Below, piece after piece: positions 51,506 to 60,124 of a DNA stretch of 64,000 nt (position 1 is its first letter; each line of letters begins with the position of its first letter). Position numbers and translations under genes: made by a program. The DNA is from an uncultured Acidimicrobiaceae bacterium (GTDB taxonomy: Bacteria; Actinomycetota; Acidimicrobiia; Spongiisociales; UBA5794), in NCBI GenBank assembly GCA_947259365.1, contig CAMYMC010000050.1, forward strand, positions 28,948-92,947. Reading direction: 5' to 3'. The notes under the pieces were generated by a model, which did not search any database, had not been told where the DNA came from, and worked only from the letters and a program-made list of their open reading frames with translations.

Positions 51506-52312
51506 TCAGGCGAGCTTCGGGAGCAGGTCCGGCAGCGTCCGGAAGAACCTCGACCTGGGGAGGGCATCGGCCGCCCCCAGCGAGCGAGCCCGCACGAGGG
51601 CGAAATCGTCGACGTGGGGGCCGAAGGCCACGACCCGGACTCCGGCACCGGCGAGAAGGCGGACGACGTCGTCGCTCGCCTGGTGGGTGAGATCGACGAG
51701 GACGAGGGCAGGCGCCCCTCCCTCGAGACCTCCCTCGACGGCCGCGGGGTTGCGCCACACGTCGAAGGTCAGGCCGGCGGCGGCGACGACGTTGGAGATC
51801 TTGGACCGGTCCATGAGGTCGGTCCCGACGAGGACGACCGCGGGCGGCGGTTTCGTACCCGGGTCCGGGTCGGGTTGCCGGCCGGTGGCCGGGACGACCC
51901 CGGCGACCGCCTCGGCCTTGGCGATGCCCCAGGCGATATGGGCTCGCCACGCCCGGTCGCCCAGGGCCTGTGACGACGCGGGCCCCAGGTCGTACCGGTC
52001 CCCGGGGAGCACCTCCTCCGTCGCCGCGTCTCGCTCCGGCAGCTCCATACCCGCCGCAGCCAGTGCTGCGGTGACGGGGGTGAGGGCGTCGCGAAACACC
52101 TCGAGGGGAGGGCGCCGCTGGGCGGCGAGAGGAGTAGAGAGCACGGCGTCGAGCTCGACTTCGAGGTTGTCGAGACCTTTCTCGATCGCGCCGGCGAAGG
52201 CCTCCGGATCGACGCCTAGGGAGGCGATTCGCTCGGCGACGTAGCGTGGGAACGCCGCGACGAACGCGGCACGCAACTCGTCGGTCACACCCGTCCGCCG
52301 CTGCTCATCCAC
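51506..52312 (-). CDS. Hypothetical protein with C-terminal receiver-like domain
   Basis: 268 residues. The N-terminal part (about 1-150) is helical and Ala/Arg rich. The C-terminal 110 residues have the alternating pattern of a CheY-like fold (AVVLVGTDLMDRSKISNVVAAAG near 159; ALVLVDLTHQASDDVVRLL near 203; VRVVAFGPHVDD near 226), but the first acid pair is missing, so a pseudo-receiver is likely. GTG at 52312 follows TAGGCT by 7 nt. Divergent from the LppM-like gene, with 82 nt between. Confidence 0.6.
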   Translation of the reverse strand: MDEQRRTGVTDELRAAFVAAFPRYVAERIASLGVDPEAFAGAIEKGLDNLEVELDAVLSTPLAAQRRPPLEVFRDALTPVTAALAAAGMELPERDAATEEVLPGDRYDLGPASSQALGDRAWRAHIAWGIAKAEAVAGVVPATGRQPDPDPGTKPPPAVVLVGTDLMDRSKISNVVAAAGLTFDVWRNPAAVEGGLEGGAPALVLVDLTHQASDDVVRLLAGAGVRVVAFGPHVDDFALVRARSLGAADALPRSRFFRTLPDLLPKLA

Positions 52313-52319
52313 GGCCGCC

Positions 52320-52325
52320 AGCCTA
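52320..52325 (-). promoter_or_regulatory. -10 hexamer of the receiver-like gene (leaderless)
   Basis: TAGGCT ends 7 nt before the GTG at 52312. Confidence 0.45.
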
Positions 52326-52394
52326 CGAGGCCAATGGCGGAGGAACGTGACTCGGTGTCGTAGAGTCCGGGCTGCGCGACGAAAGTGGAGCTTC

Positions 52395-53222
52395 ATGGGC
52401 CGTCTGTGGCGGCTAGGGATCGCCGTCGCCCTGTTGGCGGTCGCCTGCCGGGCGGAGACGAACGTGGTGCTCGAGATCCGTGAGGACGGCTCGGGAACCT
52501 ACACGGTGGAGCTCGGTCTCGACCAGGAGCTCCAGGACCTCCTCGCCGGCTTCACCGGCGGCAGCGGCGACGGCATCATCCCCGGCTTCGACCTCGACGT
52601 GCCCGGACTCGACGGCAACCCGCTGGAGAGCCTCGACTCGCGCGTCGAGGGCGACATGACGTTCTACACGAACACCGACACCTTCTCGACTACCAACGAG
52701 CTCGAGCGCCTCATCCGTGATGCCGGGGGAGACAACAGCTTCGAGACGTTCGACGTCACGATCGACGGCGACATCGTCACACTCACGGCCCAGGCGGGGG
52801 CACCAGGGGATCTCGCCGACTCCGGCGACCTGCCGATCAGCCTCGACATCATCGAGCAGGCGTTCGAGGCGAGCATCATCGTTCGGATGCCGGGAACCGT
52901 GACCGAGCGCAACGCCGACGAGGTGCTTCCCGACGGCCGGCTGCGCTGGGAGATCTCGCTTCGCGACGGCGTCGATGTTCGGGCGGTATCGGATCTGTCG
53001 GAATCGAGCTTCCCGTGGTGGATCGTCGTCGTGATCGTGATTGCCGCCCTCGCTCTCGCCGGCGGGCTGTGGTACTCGCGTCGCTCATCCGCCCGCCCGG
53101 CCGCCGCCATTTCAGCCACGACTCCCCCACCGGACCCCCGGGGATTCACCGAGCCTGCGGAGGCGGTGCTGGAGCCGTTCGATCCTTTCGCCGAGCCCCT
53201 GGAGCCGCCTGAAGCGCCCTGA
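52395..53222 (+). CDS. LppM-like lipoprotein
   Basis: 275 residues. Signal peptide with lipobox LLAVAC near 14-19. The body (about 20-205) follows the LppM/DUF3153 pattern: TNVVLEIREDGSGTYTVELGL at the start of the mature protein and a second beta-rich repeat. A C-terminal membrane helix (about 215-235) precedes a short cytosolic Pro/Glu tail. M. tuberculosis LppM affects phagosome maturation; here the role is likely envelope-related. A GTGGAG precedes the ATG at 52395. Confidence 0.75.
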   Translation: MGRLWRLGIAVALLAVACRAETNVVLEIREDGSGTYTVELGLDQELQDLLAGFTGGSGDGIIPGFDLDVPGLDGNPLESLDSRVEGDMTFYTNTDTFSTTNELERLIRDAGGDNSFETFDVTIDGDIVTLTAQAGAPGDLADSGDLPISLDIIEQAFEASIIVRMPGTVTERNADEVLPDGRLRWEISLRDGVDVRAVSDLSESSFPWWIVVVIVIAALALAGGLWYSRRSSARPAAAISATTPPPDPRGFTEPAEAVLEPFDPFAEPLEPPEAP

Positions 53223-54179
53223 TCAGGCGGCGAGGATCACGACCGTCACCAGGCCGAGCGGGCCGTCGACGGCGGCAACCCCCATCCTCCGGAACGAGGC
53301 GTCCGCCAGCGTCTCGGCGACGTCGGGCTCGGCGACGAGACCCTCGTGCACCGACGGCGCCGAAATGCCGAGCCCGAGCAGCTCCGCGGCCGCCACCACG
53401 GGGACGCCGGCGGCTTCGACGCGATGCTCGACGTCGCCCGCGACGACGAACCGGCCCGTCGTGTACACGTCGAACGCTGCCTGGGCGGCGACCCCATCGA
53501 GCACGTCGGAGCGGGTGAGCGGATCCGAGCCGGCCGTCACCCGGCTCTCGTTGACGAGCCCGTAGACCCGCTGCGACGCAGCCGACTCGAGCTCGACGTC
53601 GTCTTGGTCGGCGGGGGGCAACGCGACCCGCTGCGACCCGCCGATGAGCCTGCGCTCGCCGAAGAGATCCTGGAGATCGAGCGCCGTGGCGGCGACGCGG
53701 TCTCCGGCGAGCACGCCCAGCGCCGTCTGGGGCGGACCGTCGGGATCGGTGAGGTATCCCGCGAGGACCGAGGCCTCCAGCCGGTCCTGCAGCGCGTCCG
53801 GGACGGGCATGAGGGCGACGGCAGAGAGGGCAACCGTGGCCACGAGCAGCCCGGCGAGCCCGGCGAACCCGGCACCGGCTGCCCGGTTGGCGGTGGGGAG
53901 CCCGGGGAGGACCCTGATGCCGCGGTGGAGGACGTAGGCGGCAACGGCGCCGCCGACGGAGACGAGGACGAAGACCGCGACGCCTCCGATCAGGCGCGAC
54001 ACGTCGGCTGACGTGCCCGCCATCGCCGCCACGACGGCGCCGGCCGCCGAGGAGAGCCGGAATGCGGCCACGGTGCCGACGAGGACCACCGCGAGACCGA
54101 TGGCCTCGTGGACGAGTCCCCGCACCCAACCGCGGACGAGAAGGGCCGCGATGACGGCGCCGAGAACGAAGTCGATCAC
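53223..54179 (-). CDS. CvpA-CAP fusion protein
   Basis: 318 residues. The N-terminal half (about 1-140) has four membrane helices of the CvpA/colicin V production type (DFVLGAVIAALLVRGWVRGLVHEA). The C-terminal part (about 200-318) is CAP/SCP-like: VYGLVNESRVTAGSDPLTRSDVLDGVAAQAAFDVYTTGR (LVNESR and VAAQAAFDVYTTG blocks), with HRVEAAGVPVVAAAEL. The pair resembles MarP logic (CvpA membrane domain plus a periplasmic effector) but with CAP in place of a protease. Ends 1 nt before the LppM gene stop. Confidence 0.72.
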   Translation of the reverse strand: MIDFVLGAVIAALLVRGWVRGLVHEAIGLAVVLVGTVAAFRLSSAAGAVVAAMAGTSADVSRLIGGVAVFVLVSVGGAVAAYVLHRGIRVLPGLPTANRAAGAGFAGLAGLLVATVALSAVALMPVPDALQDRLEASVLAGYLTDPDGPPQTALGVLAGDRVAATALDLQDLFGERRLIGGSQRVALPPADQDDVELESAASQRVYGLVNESRVTAGSDPLTRSDVLDGVAAQAAFDVYTTGRFVVAGDVEHRVEAAGVPVVAAAELLGLGISAPSVHEGLVAEPDVAETLADASFRRMGVAAVDGPLGLVTVVILAA

Positions 54180-54198
54180 GAGGCGGGCCTCGTGGCGG

Positions 54199-55485
54199 TC
54201 ATGGATCGGACAACGACCCGGAGCCCTCTCCGGGTTCCCGCTCTTGCTTCGCCGCCTGTGCGGCATCGGCGGCCGCGTCGAGCTCCTCGGCCTCCCGTCT
54301 CAGCCGGACGATGGCCGGCTCGGTCTCCTCGATGATCGCCTCCGTCGCCTCCTCCCAGGACTGGCCGAGGACCCGGGTCCGCCAGAGGTGCCCGGCGAGG
54401 ATCTTGACGGCGGCGGTCACCGGTACGGCGAGGAGCACGCCCCACAGGCCCCCGACGGCGCCTCCGAGGATCAGGACGAGGATGACGACCGCCGGATGGA
54501 GGCGCACCGTCGCCCGCAGCACCGTGGGGCTGACGAAGTTGTTGTCGATCTGCTGGACGATGAGGGCGACGAGGCCGGCGAGGAGGGCGGTCTGGACGCT
54601 CCCGGTCACGAGGCCGACGAGCACACCGAGCGCGCCGCCCGCCCACGGCCCGACGAAGGGGATGATGTTCAAGAAGCCGCCGATCATCCCGATGATGAGC
54701 CAGAACCGCAGGTCGATGATGCGGAACCCGACGCTCATGAGAACCCCGACGATGAGGGCGACGAGCACCTGGCCCCGCAGAAACCCGCCGATGGCGTTGC
54801 CGAGCTGGCGGGAGACGTGGACGACCTCGTCGCGAAGGTGGTCGGGGATGAGCGAGACGGCCTCCTTGCGCACCCGGGGCAGGTCGATGAGGACGTAGAA
54901 GGCGACGACCGGGGCGACGAAGAAGACGAGGATCGCCTCGAACAAGCCCGACGTGACCTGACCGAGGTTGTCGAACACCGTCGACAGCACCTGGTCTTGG
55001 CGGTCGGGATCCTGGAAGAAGTTCTGGAGCTGGTCGTAGGACCACAGCTCCACGTCTCCGAAACCGATGCTGGCGACGAGGTCCTCGATCTCGGTGGCGG
55101 AGTCCTCGTAGATCGTGGGGAAGTCGGAGGCGAGGCTCGACGCCTGGTCGGAGATGCTCGGAGCGACGAGGAATCCGACGAGCACGAGAAACCCGAGGAG
55201 GAGGACGAACCCGATGAGTGCGCCGAGGATCCTGGGGATCCGCCACGCGGTGAGGCGGTTGACGACCGGGTTGAGGATGTAGATGAGCGCAACCGCGAGC
55301 ACGATCGGCGCGATGAGGACCTGGACCCTGCCGAGGAGCCACGCACCCGCCCACAGCAGCGCCAGGACGCCGACCGCCGACCATGCGTAGAGCCCGGCAC
55401 GGCTGAGGACGTATCCGATCCGGATGGAGGGCTCCTGCTCCTCCGGCGTTGCGACCTCCTGGTCGGGGGCGAGGCCCTCGTCCAT
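54199..55485 (-). CDS. AI-2E/PerM family transporter
   Basis: 428 residues, about eight membrane helices. Family signature FLNIIPFVGPWAGGALGVLVGL near 290 and QIDNNFVSPTVLRATVRLHPAVVILVLI near 332. Members export diverse solutes; AI-2 or auxin-like roles have been proposed for some. The C-terminus is a charged helix (EEATEAIIEETEPAIVRLRREAEELDAAA). DUF3263 lies 2 nt upstream on the same strand. Confidence 0.88.
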   Translation of the reverse strand: MDEGLAPDQEVATPEEQEPSIRIGYVLSRAGLYAWSAVGVLALLWAGAWLLGRVQVLIAPIVLAVALIYILNPVVNRLTAWRIPRILGALIGFVLLLGFLVLVGFLVAPSISDQASSLASDFPTIYEDSATEIEDLVASIGFGDVELWSYDQLQNFFQDPDRQDQVLSTVFDNLGQVTSGLFEAILVFFVAPVVAFYVLIDLPRVRKEAVSLIPDHLRDEVVHVSRQLGNAIGGFLRGQVLVALIVGVLMSVGFRIIDLRFWLIIGMIGGFLNIIPFVGPWAGGALGVLVGLVTGSVQTALLAGLVALIVQQIDNNFVSPTVLRATVRLHPAVVILVLILGGAVGGLWGVLLAVPVTAAVKILAGHLWRTRVLGQSWEEATEAIIEETEPAIVRLRREAEELDAAADAAQAAKQEREPGEGSGSLSDP

Positions 55486-55487
55486 TC

Positions 55488-55742
55488 TCAGCCTGCCGAG
55501 TCGGTGCCGCCCAATCGTGCGGCGACCCGGGCCAACCGCTCGTCCCGGAGTTTGCGGAGCCGGCGGATCGTCAGCGGTGCATAGTCCAGAGCCTGCTCAT
55601 CGTCCAGCAACCGACGTAGGGCTTGGTAGTAGCGGGTGGCGCTCATCTCGACGTACTCGCGGATCGCCTGGTCCTTCGGTTGGGGGTACAACCACCACGA
55701 ACCCTCGAAGTCGAGCACCGCCTTGTCGCGTTCGGTCAGCAT
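55488..55742 (-). CDS. DUF3263 protein
   Basis: 84 residues. The actinobacterial DUF3263 core is clear: DFEGSWWLYPQPKDQAIREYV near 10-30 (helix-turn-helix-like), YYQALRRLLDDEQALDYAPL near 37. Homologues are small conserved proteins predicted to bind DNA. The ATG at 55742 follows TACGCT by 7 nt. Confidence 0.85.
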   Translation of the reverse strand: MLTERDKAVLDFEGSWWLYPQPKDQAIREYVEMSATRYYQALRRLLDDEQALDYAPLTIRRLRKLRDERLARVAARLGGTDSAG

Positions 55743-55749
55743 GGCCGGA

Positions 55750-55755
55750 AGCGTA
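55750..55755 (-). promoter_or_regulatory. -10 hexamer of the DUF3263 gene (leaderless)
   Basis: TACGCT ends 7 nt before the ATG at 55742. Confidence 0.5.
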
Positions 55756-55950
55756 TCGGTGGGGTGCGACACATTCGCGGATTTCGCGTTCCCGGCGCAA
55801 CCCGGGCACGTGGCCGCTCGCAGTCGATCAGCGCTCGGCCACAGCAAGTCGTGGAGAAGATTCGCCGGTCTCTGGCGAAGACGAGGTCGTGCGTCGATCC
55901 GATCTCGAACCCCGCCACCAGCTCACCCGAAGCCCTCCCCCTCTTCATCT

Positions 55951-55993
55951 GAGCTGGCGGAGGGATTCGAACCCACGACCTGCTGATTACAAA
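55951..55993. repeat. Left copy of the 43 bp att repeat (tRNA-Thr 3' half)
   Basis: 43 bp identical to 63375-63417. It holds the 3' end of tRNA-Thr, from the anticodon loop through the T arm to one base past the discriminator. It is followed by sequence unrelated to the tRNA, so it is a duplicated attachment site, not a gene. Confidence 0.9.
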
Positions 55994-56097
55994 ACTGAAT
56001 CAGGGGGTTTTGGCTACCTGGCCGTATCGTCAGAAGTGGCCTCTGACCTGGGGTTTTGCCGTTCAACGGTTCGCACCATTTCGGGGCGGTTTTCATT

Positions 56098-56122
56098 CTC
56101 TCGCGGACCAAATGCGGACCAA
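56098..56122. repeat. Left copy of 25 bp candidate integrase arm site
   Basis: 25 bp identical to 63281-63305 and containing two copies of GCGGACCAA spaced 11 bp. It lies about 105 bp inside the left att repeat. The periodicity near one helical turn suits arm-type integrase sites. Confidence 0.5.
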
Positions 56123-56188
56123 ACGACGAACTGCGAAACAGTCTCCCGTCCGAATCGTGGCACCATGACACCGAGTACCAGGAGTTCG

Positions 56189-56383
56189 ATGGTCCAGTCA
56201 CAGGCACAGGATGAGGCTCCAAGCGAGCCGGGCATGACGATCGAGGAGCTGGCGCGCCGCCAAGGGATCGAGCCGGTGTCCTCCTTCGAGGTCCTCGTTC
56301 CTCCAGAACCCCTCTTCGATGACGATGAACACGCCGCGTTTCTGAAGTGGCTCCGAGAGCTACGCCACTCCGAAGTCGCCTGA
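56189..56383 (+). CDS. Antitoxin-like small protein
   Basis: 64 residues. Pattern MTIEELARRQGIEPVSSFEVLVPP then LFDDDEHAAFLKWLRELRH; short helical proteins of this form often precede PIN toxins. It ends 9 nt before the PIN reading frame. ATG at 56189 has GGAG 4 nt upstream. Confidence 0.6.
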   Translation: MVQSQAQDEAPSEPGMTIEELARRQGIEPVSSFEVLVPPEPLFDDDEHAAFLKWLRELRHSEVA

Positions 56384-56392
56384 ACCACCTCG

Positions 56393-56794
56393 ATGCAAGC
56401 CGTTGTCATCGACACCGACGTGGCGTCGGCCATCCTCCGCAAGGAAGCCTCCGAGACCCTGCGAACAGTGCTGCAGGGAGCGATCGTCGCCGTGTCGTTC
56501 ATCACCGCCGGAGAGTTGCAGCGCTGGGCCCACATTCGGGACTGAGGCGCGCCTCGTCGTCGCCTTCTCGACGACTGGCTCAGAGAGGTCCTCGTGCTCG
56601 AATCGACGCCGGCAACCTGGCGGACGTGGGGTCGCATCACAGCTGAGGCGCGCCTACGAGGCCGTCCCCGCCCGGTGGCCGATTCGTGGATCGCGGCCTG
56701 CTGCCTGGCGTGGGGTCTGCCGCTGGCCACAACCAACCAGCGTGACTTCGAGGACTTCGCTGCGCACAACGAACTCCGGCTCCTCCCCGCCTGA
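56393..56794 (+). pseudogene. PIN-domain toxin gene with nonsense codon
   Basis: A 133-codon VapC-type frame (VVIDTDVASAILR, SFITAGELQRW, VADSWIAACCLAWGLPLATTNQRDFEDF) with all four acid positions present. An in-frame TGA at 56543-56545 interrupts it at codon 51 where Trp would be expected (HIRD-stop-G). A single G-to-A change explains it. The downstream part keeps the same frame. Confidence 0.78.
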
Positions 56795-56977
56795 CGACCC
56801 AGCGCCACGGAGAGCGCGTGAGGGCCCAGGGAGACTACGGAAGGAGCGTCGCCTTCGGGCATTCCACCCTTCTAGCGCAACCGACCTCTCACGCTCTTGC
56901 GCCGGCTCTCCGGTTCAGCCATGCCCGGACCCTGCTTTGGGCATCGCTCCCCACGGCGAGCGATGGGGGCAAGTCGG

Positions 56978-56983
56978 TATCGT
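56978..56983 (+). promoter_or_regulatory. -10 hexamer of the DUF3024 gene (leaderless)
   Basis: TATCGT ends 6 nt before the GTG at 56990. Confidence 0.45.
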
Positions 56984-56989
56984 CCACAC

Positions 56990-57337
56990 GTGGCAACGAC
57001 CGTCCGCATCCCCGAGCTCGACCTGGCCCGCGTCCGACGCTTCTGCCACGATCGGACCCCAGAGCATGTCCGCGAGCAGGTTCGACTCGAGGCAGCTGTC
57101 CGCGGCCGTTCGATCACCATGCTGGAGTGCCGACCGCTCTGGTCGGATCCCAACGCCGAATGGACCCGAATGAAGATCGCCCAACTCCGCTACCACGAGT
57201 CCGCTCGCTCCTGGACCCTCTACTGGGCGGACCGCAATCAGCGGTGGCACCGCTACTGGGATCTCGATCCCTCGGAGAACATCGGCGCGCTGCTCGACGA
57301 GATCGACAAAGACCCCACCTGTATCTTCTTCGGCTGA
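56990..57337 (+). CDS. DUF3024 family protein
   Basis: 115 residues. The core pattern is IAQLRYHESARSWTLYWADRNQRWHRYWDLDP near 64-95 (RYHESARSWTLYW, RWHRYW), with RPLWSDPNAEW before it. DUF3024 proteins are small and widely distributed on mobile or accessory DNA; function unknown. GTG at 56990 is placed by TATCGT 6 nt upstream. Confidence 0.75.
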   Translation: MATTVRIPELDLARVRRFCHDRTPEHVREQVRLEAAVRGRSITMLECRPLWSDPNAEWTRMKIAQLRYHESARSWTLYWADRNQRWHRYWDLDPSENIGALLDEIDKDPTCIFFG

Positions 57338-57467
57338 CGCCCCTTCGGGGTCCGGACTGACTACCGACAGTGATCGCCCCGATTCTCGCGCCGCACTCGT
57401 AGGTGCCGATCGAGGGCTCTGTTCGGAATGATCGTTATGGGGCCCGATTTGTTGATCGGCGCTCGCG

Positions 57468-57909
57468 TCAGCTGCGCGAGCCATTGTCTGGCGGTTGCGG
57501 TGTGCCGAGGGCTCTGTCGGAAGCGGTGATGATCGGTGGGGCAAGCATCTGCAGCTCGGCCTCAAGCGGTGCCCGTTCGTCGCGAACCGTCTCTTGCCAC
57601 GCGTCCATCACTGGGATCAGAGCCCCGATCTGTGGCGGGTTCCCCAGCTGCCACCACAGTCCCCAAAGGGCAGCCGCCCGCTGATATGTCTGTGGACCAC
57701 CGCGGTGCAGCTGATCAGCCAGGTACCGAGCCAGTGTCCAGCCAGCCGCGCCCTCCTCTGGGACATCCACGCTGATCTCTTCGAGCGCCGTTCGCGCTGT
57801 CAACCAAGGGCTGAACGTCTACCCAGCGCGACCCGGGGCTGACCGCGGCCAAGGCGACCACATGAGGACCGTCGCGACCGACGACCAGTAGCTCAACACC
57901 AAGTTGCAT
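57468..57909 (-). pseudogene. Frameshifted unknown gene
   Basis: Frame 1 starts at ATG 57909 (MQLGVELLVVGRDG, then SPGSRWVDVQPLV) and breaks near 57803. A second frame continues smoothly as TARTALEEISVDVPEEGAAGW and QRAAALWGLWWQLG to a stop at 57468. One missing or extra base restores a 146-codon protein. The start overlaps the end of the preceding ORF (ATGCAACTTGGTGTTGA), which suggests an operon. No family recognised. Confidence 0.5.
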
Positions 57910-58129
57910 CGAGCAGGTCGGTGTTGATCAAGCGACGGTCAGCTTCGTGTTGCAGTGCGATGCAAGCTGCGTTTACGTCCTCAAGAAACGGATCAAATAC
58001 CTCGAAACCGGGAGCGGCGTCGAAGGCGGCCAGGATGTCGTCACGAGACTCGAGAAAGGCGCGCCGGGCTGCCAGGTAGTTCTGGTGGGCTGCAGCTAGC
58101 GTCGATGGTGGCTCGGTCGCTTCGAGACG
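57893..58129 (-). pseudogene. Startless hydrophilic ORF after the nucleoside hydrolase
   Basis: A 78-codon open frame begins right after the TAG of the nucleoside-hydrolase-like gene, in the same frame, but has no usable start codon near its beginning. The helical sequence (HQNYLAARRAFLESRDDI, VNAACIALQHEADRRLI) looks coding. It may be the rest of a gene truncated at its 5' end, or a readthrough extension. Confidence 0.4.
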
Positions 58130-59359
58130 CTACACGTCATCCAATCCGGGCCCGTCGAGTATCTCCGGCAATGTTGCCCCCAAGACCATCAAGAACTCCT
58201 CGTCGGAGAGCGAGTCCTGTGAGAATCCGAGTTCGGCCGCGGTGGCCGCGAGCAGTTCTTCCAATGCGGCATCGAAGGCCATGTTGATCTCGACAATCGT
58301 CCCGAAGTAGGCCACTTCGTCGCCGGTGGCTTGGAGATACCCGAGGTCGGTGGGCCCCCCGACGATGGTCTCCAGGAACAGTGTTTCGAATGCCAGGCGG
58401 TCGGCGGTGAGCGCCACTCGAACCGGCGAACCTGCCGGGTCCTCCCGTGTCCACCCCTTAGTTCCTCGGAGGTCGTCATCGACGACCAGGTTGCGGGTTT
58501 CGAAGGTCACCAGCGACTCGTCGATCAGTACCGCGGCCGCCAACTCGTCCCAGAAGTAGAAGAAGCCGTCGCGGTTCTCATACCAGTCGGGCCGCGCCCG
58601 CCACACGTCGAGGACCAGGTCGGCGGCAGCCGCTCGTGCCCCTTCCTCCAAAGCGGCGAAGAACACAGGTGAGGTCGGCAGATAGTTCGTAGCATCGAGA
58701 GGGATCAGCGTCACCGGCGCTCCGGACGCGAAGACCACACCGGCGGCTGTGGGATCCACCCAGATGTTCCACTCGGCAACGTCGTTGCGGAACACGTTGC
58801 CGGGCACGTCGACAGCGCCACCCATGATGGTTATCGCGGCCAAATCTGTAGCGATTCCCGGATCAGCCTCGAGCGCTAGTGCCAAGTTTGTGAGCGGTCC
58901 CACCGCGAGGATCTCGACCGGAGTGTCCGAGGAGCGAACCAGGTCCACTATCAACTCGACTGCCGACCGGGTCTCGATGGGCTCGACCTCGGGAAGGTCC
59001 ATCTCGCTCGACTGCACTCGCCACGAAGTGGGAAACGCATGGAAGCCCGTCAATGGCTCGCTGGGGCCACATGCCACCGGCACGTCATCGAGACCCAGTT
59101 GTGTGAGGACTCCCCGGGTGCGAGCAACGCCGGACTCGCAATACGACTCGCCGGTTCCTGGCAGCGTCACTGCGATGAGGCGAAGATTGGGATGGGCTGC
59201 CAGGAACGCCAGTGCGCCGAGATCCGACACCGTTGGCGAGTAGTCGAAGATCACTGGGCGTCGAGGGTCAGGCGGAACAGGCGGGCTCGTCGTGGTGACG
59301 CATGCAGCGCCGACAAGCGCCAACACGAACAGCAGAGCCAACAGGCGGAGCCCTCGCAT
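58130..59359 (-). CDS. Nucleoside hydrolase-like lipoprotein
   Basis: 409 residues. Lipobox VGAAC near 17-21. The body follows IUNH: FDYSPTVSDLGALAFLA near 37, ILAVGPLTNLALALEADP near 150, ITIMGGAVDVPGN near 175, and AEWNIWVDPTAAGVVFASGAPVTLIPLD near 193. The usual calcium motif DxDxGxDD reads DYSPTVSD, with only the first and last acids kept. It may hydrolyse nucleosides outside the membrane or have changed function. ATG at 59359 has GGAGG 6 nt upstream. Confidence 0.78.
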   Translation of the reverse strand: MRGLRLLALLFVLALVGAACVTTTSPPVPPDPRRPVIFDYSPTVSDLGALAFLAAHPNLRLIAVTLPGTGESYCESGVARTRGVLTQLGLDDVPVACGPSEPLTGFHAFPTSWRVQSSEMDLPEVEPIETRSAVELIVDLVRSSDTPVEILAVGPLTNLALALEADPGIATDLAAITIMGGAVDVPGNVFRNDVAEWNIWVDPTAAGVVFASGAPVTLIPLDATNYLPTSPVFFAALEEGARAAAADLVLDVWRARPDWYENRDGFFYFWDELAAAVLIDESLVTFETRNLVVDDDLRGTKGWTREDPAGSPVRVALTADRLAFETLFLETIVGGPTDLGYLQATGDEVAYFGTIVEINMAFDAALEELLAATAAELGFSQDSLSDEEFLMVLGATLPEILDGPGLDDV

Positions 59360-59435
59360 CAACTACCTCCAGATCGGCGCAACGACTCAGGGAACTAGGG
59401 CCACCCGCGCCTGCGGGACCCCGTCGTTGACGTCA

Positions 59436-59966
59436 TCATCCTCCTGGCGCACCGCTTCGCCTGACCGTCCTTGCCTTCCGGCGTTGCATCCAGAGCCCCA
59501 TCCGGTCTCCAAACGTCCCCGGTTCGGGAACGACGCCGACTTGTCGGCCGACTCCCAGCATGTCGAAGATGACCGTGTACTCCGACAGGAGACCGTCTTG
59601 GAACGCCCAGATATCGATACCGTCAAGTCGAATCTGTCCGTTTGTCGGTTCAAAGCCCGGTGGGTCAAGGCGACCTGTCATCGTTCCTGACATCCGCCAC
59701 CAACCCGCAGCACGAGCTGCGTCAAGGGCCAGGAATGGATCGGATAGGTACTCCCATTGAACACTGGGGAAGGCCTTGAACAGCTGTGCAAAGTAGTACG
59801 ACATCTCTTCACGGCCTCTGATAATCCCACCCGGCGGCCATGGATCATGCACGACAATGTCTTCCGTGCAGAGCGAAGCTATCTGCCTGACATCGTTGGC
59901 ATTCCACGCCCTCGTCCACGCTTCCACAAACTCGCGGACGAAGGTCTCGTCGATTGGTTGAGTCAT
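59436..59966 (-). CDS. SnoaL-like (NTF2-fold) protein
   Basis: 176 residues. The NTF2/SnoaL pattern is visible: FVEAWTRAWNANDVRQIASLCTEDIVVHDPW near 14-44 (AWNANDV, EDIVVHDP) and IRLDGIDIWAFQDGLLSEYTVIFD near 111. It could be a cyclase, isomerase or limonene-1,2-epoxide hydrolase-like enzyme. ATG at 59966 follows AAGGAGAG. Co-directional with the membrane protein and TetR genes. Confidence 0.85.
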   Translation of the reverse strand: MTQPIDETFVREFVEAWTRAWNANDVRQIASLCTEDIVVHDPWPPGGIIRGREEMSYYFAQLFKAFPSVQWEYLSDPFLALDAARAAGWWRMSGTMTGRLDPPGFEPTNGQIRLDGIDIWAFQDGLLSEYTVIFDMLGVGRQVGVVPEPGTFGDRMGLWMQRRKARTVRRSGAPGG

Positions 59967-60124
59967 GATGTCTCTCCTTATCCCAACTGGCTATTGAAGC
60001 CCAGCCTCATGCGGACTGTCGCGCCGCCGAATGACTGGGAGTTGAGAGGACAGCGGGCCACCAGGCCCGCTGTTCGCTGCCGGGTAGAGGTAGTGCTGTT
60101 CGGCCCGTTTGGAGCTTTGGGATG

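Noticed and set aside
54013..55584. 523-codon plus-strand frame rich in Asp/Glu/Arg
   Set aside because: Antisense to the AI-2E-type transporter.
55951..55993. tRNA-Thr-like sequence
   Set aside because: Only the 3' half of a tRNA is present and the fold cannot close; it is an attachment-site duplicate.
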